Below the pieces are notes generated by a model that saw nothing but the letters and a program-made list of their open reading frames with translations, ran no database searches and was not told the origin of the DNA. Positions 53,110 through 60,926 of a DNA stretch of 64,000 nucleotides are shown here, one piece after another. The translations under genes and the position numbers were made by a program. The number at the start of each line of letters is the position of its first letter. The stretch's first letter is position 1. Source of the stretch: Micromonospora fulviviridis (lineage in GTDB: Bacteria > Actinomycetota > Actinomycetes > Mycobacteriales > Micromonosporaceae); the NCBI RefSeq assembly GCF_014648395.1, contig NZ_BMRA01000010.1:204970-268969 (forward strand), written 5' to 3'.

Positions 53110-54120
53110 TCAACCGGCGGGACGGGTGCTCTCCCGGGGCAGGATCGCGTGCGGGGCGGTGATCCGGGCGGGTGGGGCGTCCGGGTGGTCGAACCGGGCG
53201 ACGGCCAGGGCGACCGCCGTCCGGGCGAGGAACGCGGGGTCGGCCGAGACCGAGGTCAGCGTCGGTCGCGAGTAGCGGCCCTCCGCGCTGTCACCGATCC
53301 CGATCACCGCCACGTCCGCGGGCACCCGCAGCCCGGCGTCGGCGGCGGCCCGCAGGACGCCGATGGCGAGCCGGTCGGAGTAGCAGAAGACGGCGTCCGG
53401 GCGGTGCTCGTGGGCGAACAGCCGGCGGGCGGCCCGATAGCCGTCCTCGTACCGGTGCTGGGCGGTGGTGCGCAGGTAGCCGGCGGGCAGGTCGAGTCCG
53501 GCCCGGCGAACCGCCCGCTGGTAGCCGAGGGTGCGCGGCTGCGCCGGTCCGGTGGCCTCACCGGGCCGGGCGCCGATGGCGGCGATCCGTCGCCGTCCGG
53601 TGTCCACCAGGTGCTCGGTGGCGTCCGTGGCGGCCCGGGCGCCGTCGAGCGCGACCCGGTCGCAGCGTGGGTCCCGGCTCTCGCCGAGCAGGACCAGGGG
53701 AGTGCCGGTGCCGAGGTGGGCGTCGATCAGGCCCGGCGGCACCACGTCGGTGACGAGGAGGACGGCGTCGACGCCCGGCGGGCCGCCGGCCCGCGCCGGT
53801 GGCGCGGGCGGCCCGGTGTCGGGTCCGTGCGGCTCGACGACGACCCGGAAGCCCTGACGCGTCGCCGCGCGGACGACCTCCCGTGCCAACCCGTGCAGGC
53901 CGGGTGCCTCGACGTCGGGAACGACCAGCGCGAGCAAACCGGTGCGGCCGGTGCGCAGGGTGCGGGCCGCGAGGTTGGGCCGGTAGCCGAGCGCCCGGAC
54001 GGCCTCCCGCACCCGGCGGCGCAGTTCGTCGCTGACGTGCGGGTGGTCGTTGATGACGTTCGAGACGGTCTTCACCGACACGCGGGCGTGCCGCGCCACG
54101 TCCCTGAGCGTGGTGGCCAC
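53110..54120 (-). CDS. LacI-family transcriptional regulator
   Basis: The 336-residue protein has the N-terminal TLRDVARHARVSVKTVSNVIN helix-turn-helix and hinge (RTGLLALVVPDVEAPG). An effector domain follows with AVFCYSDRLAIGVLRAA and DVAVIGIGDSAEGRYSRP. GTG 54120 follows GGGAGGAC. There are no sugar genes beside it, so its regulon is unclear. The 157-base divergent region shared with the CGNR gene carries repeated half-sites that may be its operators. Confidence 0.88.
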   Translation of the reverse strand: MATTLRDVARHARVSVKTVSNVINDHPHVSDELRRRVREAVRALGYRPNLAARTLRTGRTGLLALVVPDVEAPGLHGLAREVVRAATRQGFRVVVEPHGPDTGPPAPPARAGGPPGVDAVLLVTDVVPPGLIDAHLGTGTPLVLLGESRDPRCDRVALDGARAATDATEHLVDTGRRRIAAIGARPGEATGPAQPRTLGYQRAVRRAGLDLPAGYLRTTAQHRYEDGYRAARRLFAHEHRPDAVFCYSDRLAIGVLRAAADAGLRVPADVAVIGIGDSAEGRYSRPTLTSVSADPAFLARTAVALAVARFDHPDAPPARITAPHAILPRESTRPAG

Positions 54121-54195
54121 GATCCGTCCTCCCGCCTCGCCGCGGGCCGGCGACGGAACCCGGGCGGTCCGCTTCTCACACCGGCCAACCGCTTT

Positions 54196-54258
54196 CGCTG
54201 GTGTACACACCGGACGATCCCAGAGGCGGCTACACCGGTCAAGGCATTACGCTGGTGT
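54196..54258. promoter_or_regulatory. Repeated half-sites in the LacI/CGNR divergent region
   Basis: CGCTGGTGT occurs at 54196-54204 and again at 54250-54258, 54 bases apart. ACACCGG occurs at 54207-54213 and 54232-54238. A -10-like TACGCT overlaps the right copy (54248-54253). The arrangement suggests a regulator binding two sites on one face of the helix. Confidence 0.45.
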
Positions 54259-54277
54259 GGACGCGAGGAGGGCGAGG

Positions 54278-54862
54278 GTGGGCGACGAGCGACCGGTGCC
54301 GGCCGCCGTGCGACTGGTGCGCGACTTCGTCAACACCTTCGAGCCGCAGGTCGACGAGGAGTCGCTGGCCACGCCGGACGCGCTGCGGGACTGGCTCGCC
54401 GAGCGGGGCGTGATCCCCGCCGACGCGCGGCTGGGCCCGGCGGACCTCGCCACAGCTCGCACGGTCCGCGAGGGCCTGCGCGCGGTGCTGCTCGGTCACG
54501 CCGGCCATCCCGCCGACCCCGGGGCGCTGCGACGACTCGACGAGGCCCTGGCCGCGGCGCCCGTGCGGATGACGCTCGCGGACGGCGGGCCGCGCCTCGT
54601 CCCCGCCCGGTCCACCCCGCTCGACGTGGCGCTGGCCGCCCTGGTCGACGCGATCCGGCAGTGCGCGCAGGACCAGGTGTGGACCCGGCTCAAGGTGTGC
54701 GACCGGGACACCTGCCGGTGGGCCTACTACGACGCCTCGCGCAACCAGGCCCGCCGCTGGTGTTCCATGGCCGGCTGCGGCAACTACGTGAAGATGCGCC
54801 GGGCCTACGCCGTCCGGCGTGGCCGTCGGTCCCGGGCGCCGGACACCGGCCCGGACCGCTGA
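54278..54862 (+). CDS. CGNR zinc-finger (ABATE domain) protein
   Basis: The 194-residue protein has an N-terminal ABATE domain (AVRLVRDFVNTFEPQVDEES; LRDWLAERG) and a C-terminal CGNR zinc finger (KVCDRDTCRWAYYD, CSMAGCGNYVKMRRAY) with four Cys ligands. These are probable stress-linked transcriptional regulators. GTG 54278 follows GAGGAGGG (54265-54272). GTG 54257 in the same frame is too close to the -10-like box. Confidence 0.88.
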   Translation: MGDERPVPAAVRLVRDFVNTFEPQVDEESLATPDALRDWLAERGVIPADARLGPADLATARTVREGLRAVLLGHAGHPADPGALRRLDEALAAAPVRMTLADGGPRLVPARSTPLDVALAALVDAIRQCAQDQVWTRLKVCDRDTCRWAYYDASRNQARRWCSMAGCGNYVKMRRAYAVRRGRRSRAPDTGPDR

Positions 54863-54896
54863 CCCGGCAGCCGGTCCCCGCGCCCGGCGGGCGCGA

Positions 54897-55691
54897 TCAC
54901 GACGGTGCGGTGCCGCGTACCGACCAGGCCCGGGCGGTGAGCCGGACGGACCCGTCCGCCTCGACCGGCAGGCGGGCGACGAGCAGGTCGCGCAGGGCCG
55001 CCCGGTCCGGCTCGGTCAGGGACGCCACGTAAGCCGGCGCCGCGCCCTGGCCACCGAGGAACGGCGCCCAGTACGCGTCGACGTCGGCGAACACCGTGGG
55101 CACGACCACGGGCTCGACGGCCACCGCCGTGAACCCGGCGTCCGTCCACAGGGCACGCAGCGCCTCGGGGCGGCACAGCGGGAACCGGCGCCCCTCGGAC
55201 AGTTCCGCCACCGCCGGATCGAGCGCCTCGGCCGCCGCCCAGAAGTGGCGCATCATGGCCATGCCCTCGGCGTAGTCCCAGACGTACGCGGCCGCCACGC
55301 CACCGGGCCGGAGGACCCGGGCGAACTCGGCCACCGCCCGCGCCGGGTCGGGCACGAAGTTGAGCGCCAACCCGCTCACCACGACGTCCACGCCGGCGTC
55401 GCCCACCGGCAGCGCCCGGGCGTCACCGATCTCGAAGGCGGCCCGCGGGTCGTCGACCTGGTCGCGGGCGTGGGCCAGGAATCCCGCCGCGGGGTCGATG
55501 CCGGTGACCTGCGCCGGATCCGCCTCGGCCAGCACGGTCGCGGTCAGCGCGCCGGTGCCGCAGCCCACGTCGAGCCAGCGCAGGCCGGGCGGGAGCGCCA
55601 GCCGGCGCACGAAGTCGCGCGCCACCAGCCGGCTCCACCGGCCCACGTACGCCTCGTAGGCCGCACCGTCGGCCCAGACCGGCTTCGCCAT
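54897..55691 (-). CDS. SAM-dependent class I methyltransferase
   Basis: The 264-residue protein has Rossmann motif I LRWLDVGCGTGALTATVL, the acidic residue at VTGIDPAAG, motif ALPVGDAGVDVVVSGLALN, and LRPGGVAAAYVWDY. This is the methyltransf_11/25 layout used for small molecules or quinones. The acceptor is unknown. TATCCT lies six bases upstream of ATG 55691 on the minus strand and there is no ribosome binding site, so it is probably leaderless. Confidence 0.87.
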   Translation of the reverse strand: MAKPVWADGAAYEAYVGRWSRLVARDFVRRLALPPGLRWLDVGCGTGALTATVLAEADPAQVTGIDPAAGFLAHARDQVDDPRAAFEIGDARALPVGDAGVDVVVSGLALNFVPDPARAVAEFARVLRPGGVAAAYVWDYAEGMAMMRHFWAAAEALDPAVAELSEGRRFPLCRPEALRALWTDAGFTAVAVEPVVVPTVFADVDAYWAPFLGGQGAAPAYVASLTEPDRAALRDLLVARLPVEADGSVRLTARAWSVRGTAPS

Positions 55692-55697
55692 TCCGGG

Positions 55698-55703
55698 AGG
55701 ATA
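55698..55703 (-). promoter_or_regulatory. -10 box of leaderless methyltransferase gene
   Basis: TATCCT on the minus strand is followed by six bases and ATG 55691. Confidence 0.5.
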
Positions 55704-55774
55704 CGGCCGCCGGAGCCGGCGCCGGTTCGGCCGGCCGGACGCATGTGCCTCGCGGTTCCGGGAACGCCTCCCGC

Positions 55775-56326
55775 ATGGCCAGGTACACGAAACCCGAGCT
55801 CAGGGAACAGCTCAAGGAGGAGATCAAGGCGTCCGACAAGGGCGGCCGACCGGGGCAGTGGTCGGCCCGCAAGTCGCAGCTGCTCACCAACGAGTACAAG
55901 AAGCGCGGTGGCGGCTTCGAGGGGCCCAGGGACCAGCGGCAGCGGTCGCTGCAGCGGTGGGGCGCCGAGGACTGGCAGACCAGGTCCGGCTCCACCCGGG
56001 CGCGCCGGAACGGCGAAACCGCTCGTTACCTGCCCAAACGGGCCTGGCAGCAGCTTTCGGAGGAGCAACGGCGCGACACCGACACGAAGAAGCGGCAGGC
56101 GTCCCGGTCCGGGCGGCAGTACGTGGCCAACACTGGCCCGGCGAAGCGCGCCCGCCGGGACGCCACGGCGGCCGGGCAGCTGTCGGACCTGCCGGTCACC
56201 GAGGCGGTCAAGCTGGTCCGGGGCCTGGACACGCGGCAGCTCCGCTCCGCGCTGCGGCGCGAGCGCGACGGCAAGGACCGCAAGACGCTCGTCCAGCGGC
56301 TTGAGTCGGAGCTGGCCCGGCGGTGA
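55775..56326 (+). CDS. DUF5872-like basic protein
   Basis: The 183-residue, very Lys/Arg-rich soluble protein begins YTKPELREQLKEEIKASDKG and GRPGQWSARKSQLLTNEYKK, a pattern I associate with DUF5872. A QRSLQRWGAEDWQTRSGS segment and a C-terminal helical SAP-like stretch (LVRGLDTRQLRSALRRERDG) suggest nucleic acid binding. No clear ribosome binding site is visible before ATG 55775. Function is unknown. Confidence 0.7.
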   Translation: MARYTKPELREQLKEEIKASDKGGRPGQWSARKSQLLTNEYKKRGGGFEGPRDQRQRSLQRWGAEDWQTRSGSTRARRNGETARYLPKRAWQQLSEEQRRDTDTKKRQASRSGRQYVANTGPAKRARRDATAAGQLSDLPVTEAVKLVRGLDTRQLRSALRRERDGKDRKTLVQRLESELARR

Positions 56327-56333
56327 CGGTGGT

Positions 56334-56350
56334 GGCCCGCCGGACGGGCC
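56334..56350. terminator. Short hairpin between converging genes
   Basis: GGCCCG pairs with CGGGCC around a 5-base loop, between the stops at 56326 and 56352. Confidence 0.45.
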
Positions 56351-56351
56351 G

Positions 56352-57695
56352 CTACGGCGTCGCGAGGCCCACGCTGATCGTCCGGGTCAGCGTGGCGTTG
56401 TCGTCGTCGCCGTCCAGCGACCAGACCATCGCCCCGGCCAGGCCGGCGCGCCGGATGTAGAGCGTCTTCTGGAACACGACGGCCGGGTCGTCGTACGTCC
56501 AGAGGGTCGTGCCGTCGAACAGCCAGGCGTGCCCGGCGCGCAGGTCGCGGTGGACGGTGAAGCCCTTGCTGGGCAGGGTCTTGAGCTGCTTGTAGTCCTC
56601 GGAGCCGGCCTCGAAGGTGGCCGGCGCGGGCCCGGCCGCGGGCTGGAACAGCCCGTCCCCGCCCCCGGTGACGCCGGTCCAGCCGCGACCGTAGTACGGG
56701 ATGCCCAGGACCAGCTTCCCGCGCGGCGCGCCCCGGGCGAGCCAGCCGTCGACGGCCACCTCGGCGGAGAAGTCCGGGCTGTCCGGCGCGCCCGCCGGCA
56801 CGCGCAGCGCGGACTGCTGGTTGGTCACCGCATCCCAGGAACCGTGGAAGTCGTACCCCTGCACCGTGGCGAAGTCCAGGTACCGGAAGATCTTCCGGCC
56901 CTCGTACCCGGCGTCCATGGCCGCCGGGTTGGCCGGCAGGAACGCGGTCAGCGCGTAGTGCTTCCGGGCCTGCCGGCCGTACGCGTCGAGCTGCTGGCGG
57001 AACTCGGCGAGCAGCTTGGTGAAGTTCTCCCGGTCCTCGGCGCGGACCACGTTGCCCGGCTCGCCCGGCCAGTTCGGCCACTCCCAGTCGAGGTCGATGC
57101 CGTCGAAGACGCCCGCGGCGGCGCCTGGGCCGCCGCTGCCGCCGTCGAGCACCGGGAGGTTGCCCTTCAGGTAGAGGTCGATGCAGGAGGCGACGAACGC
57201 CCGGCGGGACGCGTCGGTGCGCGCGGCGTTGGAGAAGTAGGTCGACCAGCTCCAGCCACCCAGCGAGATCATCACCTTCAGGTCGGGGTGCCGGGCCTTG
57301 AGCTTCGCCAGCTGGCCGAAGTTGCCGTTGAGCGGCTCGCCCCAGGCGTCGGCCACGCCGTCGACGCTCTCCTCCGCCGGCACGGGGCGCTGGTAGTCGG
57401 CCCAGGCGTCCCCCTCACCCGGTCCGCCGTCCACGTAGCAGCGTCCGTCCTCGCTGACGTTGCCGAAGGCGTAGTTGACGTGGGTGAGGCGGCTGGCCGC
57501 CCCGGAGGTGTCGAGCTTCCGGACCGGGAAGGCCCGGCCGTAGATGCCCCACTGGGTGAAGTACCCGACCCGGTGGTAGCCGGCCCGGCGGGGCGAGCCG
57601 TCCGCGGCGCTCGCGCCGCTCGGTGGGGCGGCCGTGACCAGCAGGGTCGACAGGGCGGCGAGGGCGGTGAGGCGGCGGTGGCGGAACGGTCGCAT
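56352..57695 (-). CDS. Secreted GH18 chitinase
   Basis: The 447-residue enzyme has a signal peptide (HRRLTALAALSTLLVTAAPP) and a GH18 barrel. The catalytic motif is FDGIDLDWEWP (Asp198, Asp201, Asp203, Glu205). Other family segments are YHRVGYFTQWGIYGRAF, LKVMISLGGWSWSTYF, VQGYDFHGSWD and AGAMVWSLDGDD. It hydrolyses chitin. No chitin-binding module is present. ATG 57695 follows TGGGAG. A consensus promoter lies just upstream. Confidence 0.93.
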   Translation of the reverse strand: MRPFRHRRLTALAALSTLLVTAAPPSGASAADGSPRRAGYHRVGYFTQWGIYGRAFPVRKLDTSGAASRLTHVNYAFGNVSEDGRCYVDGGPGEGDAWADYQRPVPAEESVDGVADAWGEPLNGNFGQLAKLKARHPDLKVMISLGGWSWSTYFSNAARTDASRRAFVASCIDLYLKGNLPVLDGGSGGPGAAAGVFDGIDLDWEWPNWPGEPGNVVRAEDRENFTKLLAEFRQQLDAYGRQARKHYALTAFLPANPAAMDAGYEGRKIFRYLDFATVQGYDFHGSWDAVTNQQSALRVPAGAPDSPDFSAEVAVDGWLARGAPRGKLVLGIPYYGRGWTGVTGGGDGLFQPAAGPAPATFEAGSEDYKQLKTLPSKGFTVHRDLRAGHAWLFDGTTLWTYDDPAVVFQKTLYIRRAGLAGAMVWSLDGDDDNATLTRTISVGLATP

Positions 57696-57750
57696 CGGCA
57701 CTCCCACGGCGGACGGAGCGGGATCAGTTAAGAGACCTTTCTGATCGATG

Positions 57751-57779
57751 AAGCTAAGCCGCCCGCCATTCGCGGTCAA
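57751..57779 (-). promoter_or_regulatory. Chitinase promoter
   Basis: On the minus strand TTGACC (57774-57779) and TAGCTT (57751-57756) are spaced exactly 17 bases. The predicted start is near 57744, giving a leader of about 48 bases. Confidence 0.7.
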
Positions 57780-57798
57780 GAGCGCCGCGCGGAGTTGC

Positions 57799-57804
57799 TA
57801 GGCT
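57799..57804 (+). promoter_or_regulatory. -10 box of the ABC-F transcript
   Basis: TAGGCT would start transcription near 57811, leaving a leader of about 150 bases with a small ORF. No consensus -35 is present, so an activator may be needed. The position is divergent from, and close to, the chitinase promoter. Confidence 0.4.
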
Positions 57805-57852
57805 GGTCGGGCGCGCGCCGAGAGACCGCGCTTCGACTCGAAGGAGACCGAC

Positions 57853-57882
57853 ATGACGGGCGACGACGACATCTCCGGGTGA
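57853..57882 (+). CDS. 9-codon leader peptide ahead of ABC-F gene
   Basis: ATG 57853 encodes MTGDDDISG and ends at TGA 57880-57882. AAGGAGA (57841-57847) is a good ribosome binding site with six-base spacing. It lies in the long leader of an ABC-F gene, where small ORFs commonly act as ribosome-stalling antibiotic sensors. Confidence 0.6.
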   Translation: MTGDDDISG

Positions 57883-57941
57883 TTCCCGGCCCACCTCGTC
57901 GCATCCCTGTCTCGTCATCCGGGCAGCCGTGCCCTGCCCGG
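57875..57941 (+). promoter_or_regulatory. Attenuator-like hairpins in ABC-F leader
   Basis: Hairpin 1 (57875-57879 CCGGG with 57885-57889) overlaps the leader-peptide stop. Hairpin 2 (57919-57925 CCGGGCA with 57935-57941) ends just before the ABC-F ribosome binding region (GTGAGG 57950-57955). The arms CCGGG and CCCGG can exchange partners, so stalling at the leader ORF could alter whether hairpin 2 forms. Confidence 0.5.
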
Positions 57942-57962
57942 CTCAACCGTGAGGTCTCTCCG

Positions 57963-59600
57963 ATGTCCGACGCCTGCGTCGTCTGCAGCAACCTCTCCTT
58001 CTCCTGGCCGGACGACACCCCGGTCTTCCAGGACCTGTCCTTCACCGTGCCGCCCGGCCGCACCGGCCTGGTCGCGCCGAACGGCGCCGGCAAGACCACC
58101 CTGTTGCGGCTGATCGCCGGCGACCTCAACCCCACCGGCGGCGCCGTGACGGTGGACGGCGTGCTCGGCTACCTGCCCCAGAACCTTCCGCTGGCCGGCG
58201 ATCTCACCGTGGCCCAGGTGCTGGGCGTCGACGCGGTGCTCCGGGCGCTGCACGCCATCGAGGCCGGTGACGCCGCCGAGGAGCACTTCACCACCGTCGG
58301 CGACGACTGGGACGTGGAGGAGCGCAGCCGGGCCGAACTCGACCGGCTCGGCCTGGGGGACGTCGCGCTCGACCGGCGGCTGGCCACGCTCAGCGGCGGG
58401 CAGGTGGTCTCCCTCGGCCTCGCCGCGCAACTGCTCCGCCGCCCCGACGTGCTGCTGCTCGACGAGCCGACGAACAACCTGGACCTCGAGGCGCGGCACC
58501 GGCTGTACGCGGTGCTCCAGGAGTGGTCCGGCTGCCTGCTGCTGGTCAGCCACGACCGGGCCCTGCTGGACCGGATGGACCGCATCGCCGAACTCGACCG
58601 CGGGGAGGTGCGCCTGTTCGGCGGTAACTTCACCGCGTACGAGGAGGCCACCCGGGCGGCCCGGGAGGCGGCCGAGCGCAACGTGCGCGGCGCCGAACAG
58701 GAGGTGAAGCGGGAGAAGCGCGAGATGCAGCAGGCCCGGGAGCGGGCCGAACGGCGCGCCGGCAACGCCGCCCGCAACCTCGACAGCGCCGGCCTGGCCC
58801 GGATCGTCGCCGGCGGGCTCAAGCGCAGCGCCCAGGAGTCGGCCGGCCGGTCCCGGCAGACGCACGCCAACCGGGTGAGTGAGGCCCAGTCCCGGCTCGA
58901 CGAGGCCAGCCGGGCGCTGCGCGAGGACCAGACGCTGACCCTGGACCTGCCGGAGACCACCGTCCCGGCCGGCCGGACGGTCGTGGCGGGGGAGCGGATG
59001 CAGGTCCACCACGACGACCGCGCCGTCTTCGCCGGGGCGGGTGTCGACCTGAGTATCCGGGGGCCGGAGCGGATCGCCCTGACCGGCCCCAACGGCGCCG
59101 GCAAGTCCACCCTGCTCCGGCTGCTGCGGGGCGACCTCGACCCCGAGGGCGGGGAGGTGCGCCGGGGCGAGGGCCGGGTCGCGTACCTGTCGCAGCGGCT
59201 GGACCTGCTCGATCCGGACCGGACGGTGGCGGAGAACTTCGCCGCGTACGCCCCGGACCGGCCGCCGGCCGAGCGGATGAACCTGCTGGCCCGGTTCCTC
59301 TTCCGCGGCGCGCGCGCCCACCTGCCGGTCGGCGTGCTGTCCGGCGGCGAACGGTTGCGGGCCACCCTCGCCTGTGTCCTGTACGCGCAGCCGGCGCCCC
59401 ACCTGCTGCTGCTGGACGAGCCGACGAACAACCTCGACCTGGTCAGCGCGGGCCAGTTGGAGAACGCACTGGGCGCGTACCGGGGAGCGTTCGTGGTGGT
59501 GAGCCACGACGAGCGGTTCCTCGCCGAGATCGGCGTGCGGCGGTGGCTCCGCCTCGACGACGGCCGCCTCCGTGAGGTGCCCGCACCCGAACTGGCCTGA
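57963..59600 (+). CDS. ABC-F family ATPase (antibiotic resistance / translation factor type)
   Basis: The 545-residue cytoplasmic protein has two ABC domains and no membrane part: Walker A VAPNGAGKTTLLRL and TGPNGAGKSTLLRL, signatures LSGGQVVSL and LSGGERLRA, and Walker B LLLDEPTNNLDL twice. The linker between domains (about residues 235-330) is long, helical and basic (QEVKREKREMQQARERAERR). ABC-F proteins bind the ribosomal E site and relieve antibiotic or peptide stalling. The attenuator-like leader suggests drug-inducible expression. Confidence 0.9.
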   Translation: MSDACVVCSNLSFSWPDDTPVFQDLSFTVPPGRTGLVAPNGAGKTTLLRLIAGDLNPTGGAVTVDGVLGYLPQNLPLAGDLTVAQVLGVDAVLRALHAIEAGDAAEEHFTTVGDDWDVEERSRAELDRLGLGDVALDRRLATLSGGQVVSLGLAAQLLRRPDVLLLDEPTNNLDLEARHRLYAVLQEWSGCLLLVSHDRALLDRMDRIAELDRGEVRLFGGNFTAYEEATRAAREAAERNVRGAEQEVKREKREMQQARERAERRAGNAARNLDSAGLARIVAGGLKRSAQESAGRSRQTHANRVSEAQSRLDEASRALREDQTLTLDLPETTVPAGRTVVAGERMQVHHDDRAVFAGAGVDLSIRGPERIALTGPNGAGKSTLLRLLRGDLDPEGGEVRRGEGRVAYLSQRLDLLDPDRTVAENFAAYAPDRPPAERMNLLARFLFRGARAHLPVGVLSGGERLRATLACVLYAQPAPHLLLLDEPTNNLDLVSAGQLENALGAYRGAFVVVSHDERFLAEIGVRRWLRLDDGRLREVPAPELA

Positions 59601-59644
59601 GCCGTCCCGCCGCGGTCTCGGCGGAGGAGGGGTCTGGACGCACT

Positions 59645-59665
59645 TAAACTTGCACCGCTAGTTTA
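59645..59665. promoter_or_regulatory. Operator-like inverted repeat overlapping the acyl-CoA dehydrogenase promoter
   Basis: TAAACT (59645-59650) and AGTTTA (59660-59665) form a perfect 6-bp inverted repeat with a 9-base spacer, an AT-rich island in GC-rich DNA. It overlaps the -10 TAGTTT (59659-59664), which lies seven bases before the ATG at 59672. A TetR-type repressor is a likely ligand; none is encoded nearby. Confidence 0.55.
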
Positions 59666-59671
59666 TGCCGC

Positions 59672-60820
59672 ATGGACCTTCAGCTCTCCGCCGAGCAGGT
59701 GGCGGCCCGGCGGCTCGCCGCCGAGTTCGTCGACCGGGAGGTGGCGCCGCACGCGGCGGCCTGGGACCGGCGGGAGGAGGTCGACCCCGACGTCGTCGGG
59801 AAGCTCGGCCGGCTCGGCTTCCTCGGGCTCACCGTGCCCGAGGAGGACGGCGGGTCCGGCGGCGACCACCTCACCTACTGCCTGGTGCTGGAGGAGCTGG
59901 GCCGGGGCGACTCCGCCGTCCGGGGCATCGTCTCGGTGTCGCTCGGGCTGGTGGCCAAGTCCGTGGCCGCGTACGGCTCGGCGGCACAGCGGGCCGAGTG
60001 GCTGCCCCGGCTCTGTTCCGGCGAGGCACTGGGCTGCTTCGCCCTCACCGAACCGGACAGCGGCTCGGACGCGGCCGCGCTGCGCACCCGGGCGGTCCGC
60101 GACGGCGGCGACTGGCTGGTCACCGGCACGAAGACGTTCATCACCAACGGCACCACCGCCGACGTGGCCCTGGTGTTCGCCCGCACCGGCGGCCCGGGGC
60201 ACCGGGGCATCACCGCGTTCCTGGTGCCCACCGGGGCCGCCGGGCTCACCCGGCGGGAGATCCACGGCAAGCTCGGCCTGCGCGGGCAGGCCACCGGGGA
60301 ACTCCGGTTCGACGCCGTCCGGGTGCCCGACTCGGCGCGCCTCGGCCCGGAGGGCGGGGGCTTCCGGCTGGCCCTGGCCACCCTGGCCAAGGGCCGGATG
60401 TCGGTGGCCGCCGGCTGCGTCGGCATCGCGCAGGGCTGCCTGGACGCCGCGGTCGGCTACGCCGGGCAGCGCGTCCAGTTCGGCAAGCCCATCGCCGGGC
60501 ACCAGCTCGTGCAGCAGCTGATCGCCGGCATCGCCGTCGACACCGCCGCCGCCCGGCTGCTGGTGTGGCGGGTGGCCGACCTCGTCGACCGCGGCGAGCC
60601 GTTCGCCACCGAGGCCTCGATGGCCAAGCTCTTCGCCAGCGAGGCCGCCGTCCGCGCGGCCGACAAGGCCGTCCAGGTCTTCGGCGGGTACGGCTACATC
60701 GACGAGTTCCCGGTCGGCAAGTACCTGCGCGACGCCCGCGTCGCGACCCTCTACGAGGGCACCAGCCAGATCCAGCAACTGCTCATCGGACGCGCGCTCA
60801 CCGGCGTCAACGCCTTCTGA
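59672..60820 (+). CDS. Acyl-CoA dehydrogenase
   Basis: The 382-residue FAD enzyme has the family segments CFALTEPDSGSDAAALRTRA, WLVTGTKTFITNG, RVQFGKPIAGHQLVQ and QVFGGYGYIDEFPVGKYLRD. The C-terminal YEGTSQIQQLLIGR includes the expected catalytic Glu. It introduces the alpha-beta double bond in an acyl-CoA of unknown chain length. It is probably leaderless from ATG 59672. The acyl-CoA ligase gene downstream suggests a fatty or branched acid degradation unit. Confidence 0.92.
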   Translation: MDLQLSAEQVAARRLAAEFVDREVAPHAAAWDRREEVDPDVVGKLGRLGFLGLTVPEEDGGSGGDHLTYCLVLEELGRGDSAVRGIVSVSLGLVAKSVAAYGSAAQRAEWLPRLCSGEALGCFALTEPDSGSDAAALRTRAVRDGGDWLVTGTKTFITNGTTADVALVFARTGGPGHRGITAFLVPTGAAGLTRREIHGKLGLRGQATGELRFDAVRVPDSARLGPEGGGFRLALATLAKGRMSVAAGCVGIAQGCLDAAVGYAGQRVQFGKPIAGHQLVQQLIAGIAVDTAAARLLVWRVADLVDRGEPFATEASMAKLFASEAAVRAADKAVQVFGGYGYIDEFPVGKYLRDARVATLYEGTSQIQQLLIGRALTGVNAF

Positions 60821-60854
60821 TCCGCCACCACACCGACCCGGGAGGGCATCCGGC

Positions 60855-60926
60855 ATGAGGAGCTACGCCTGCATCGAGGAGTCGACCGCGACGGGCCGCC
60901 GGCCACTCCGGAGCGTGGCCCGATGA
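60855..60926 (+). CDS. 23-residue ORF coupled to the acyl-CoA ligase gene
   Basis: ATG 60855 follows GGAGGG (60841-60846). The frame encodes a short basic peptide beginning MRSYACIEESTATGRR and ends at TGA 60924-60926, overlapping the ligase ATG (60923) as ATGA. The ligase has no clear ribosome binding site of its own, so the small ORF may deliver ribosomes. No homologue is recognised. Confidence 0.45.
   Translation: MRSYACIEESTATGRRPLRSVAR

Noticed and set aside
53086..55032. 648-codon plus-strand frame
   Set aside because: It runs antisense to the LacI gene and across the divergent promoter, and out of frame through the CGNR gene. Its composition is shadow-like.
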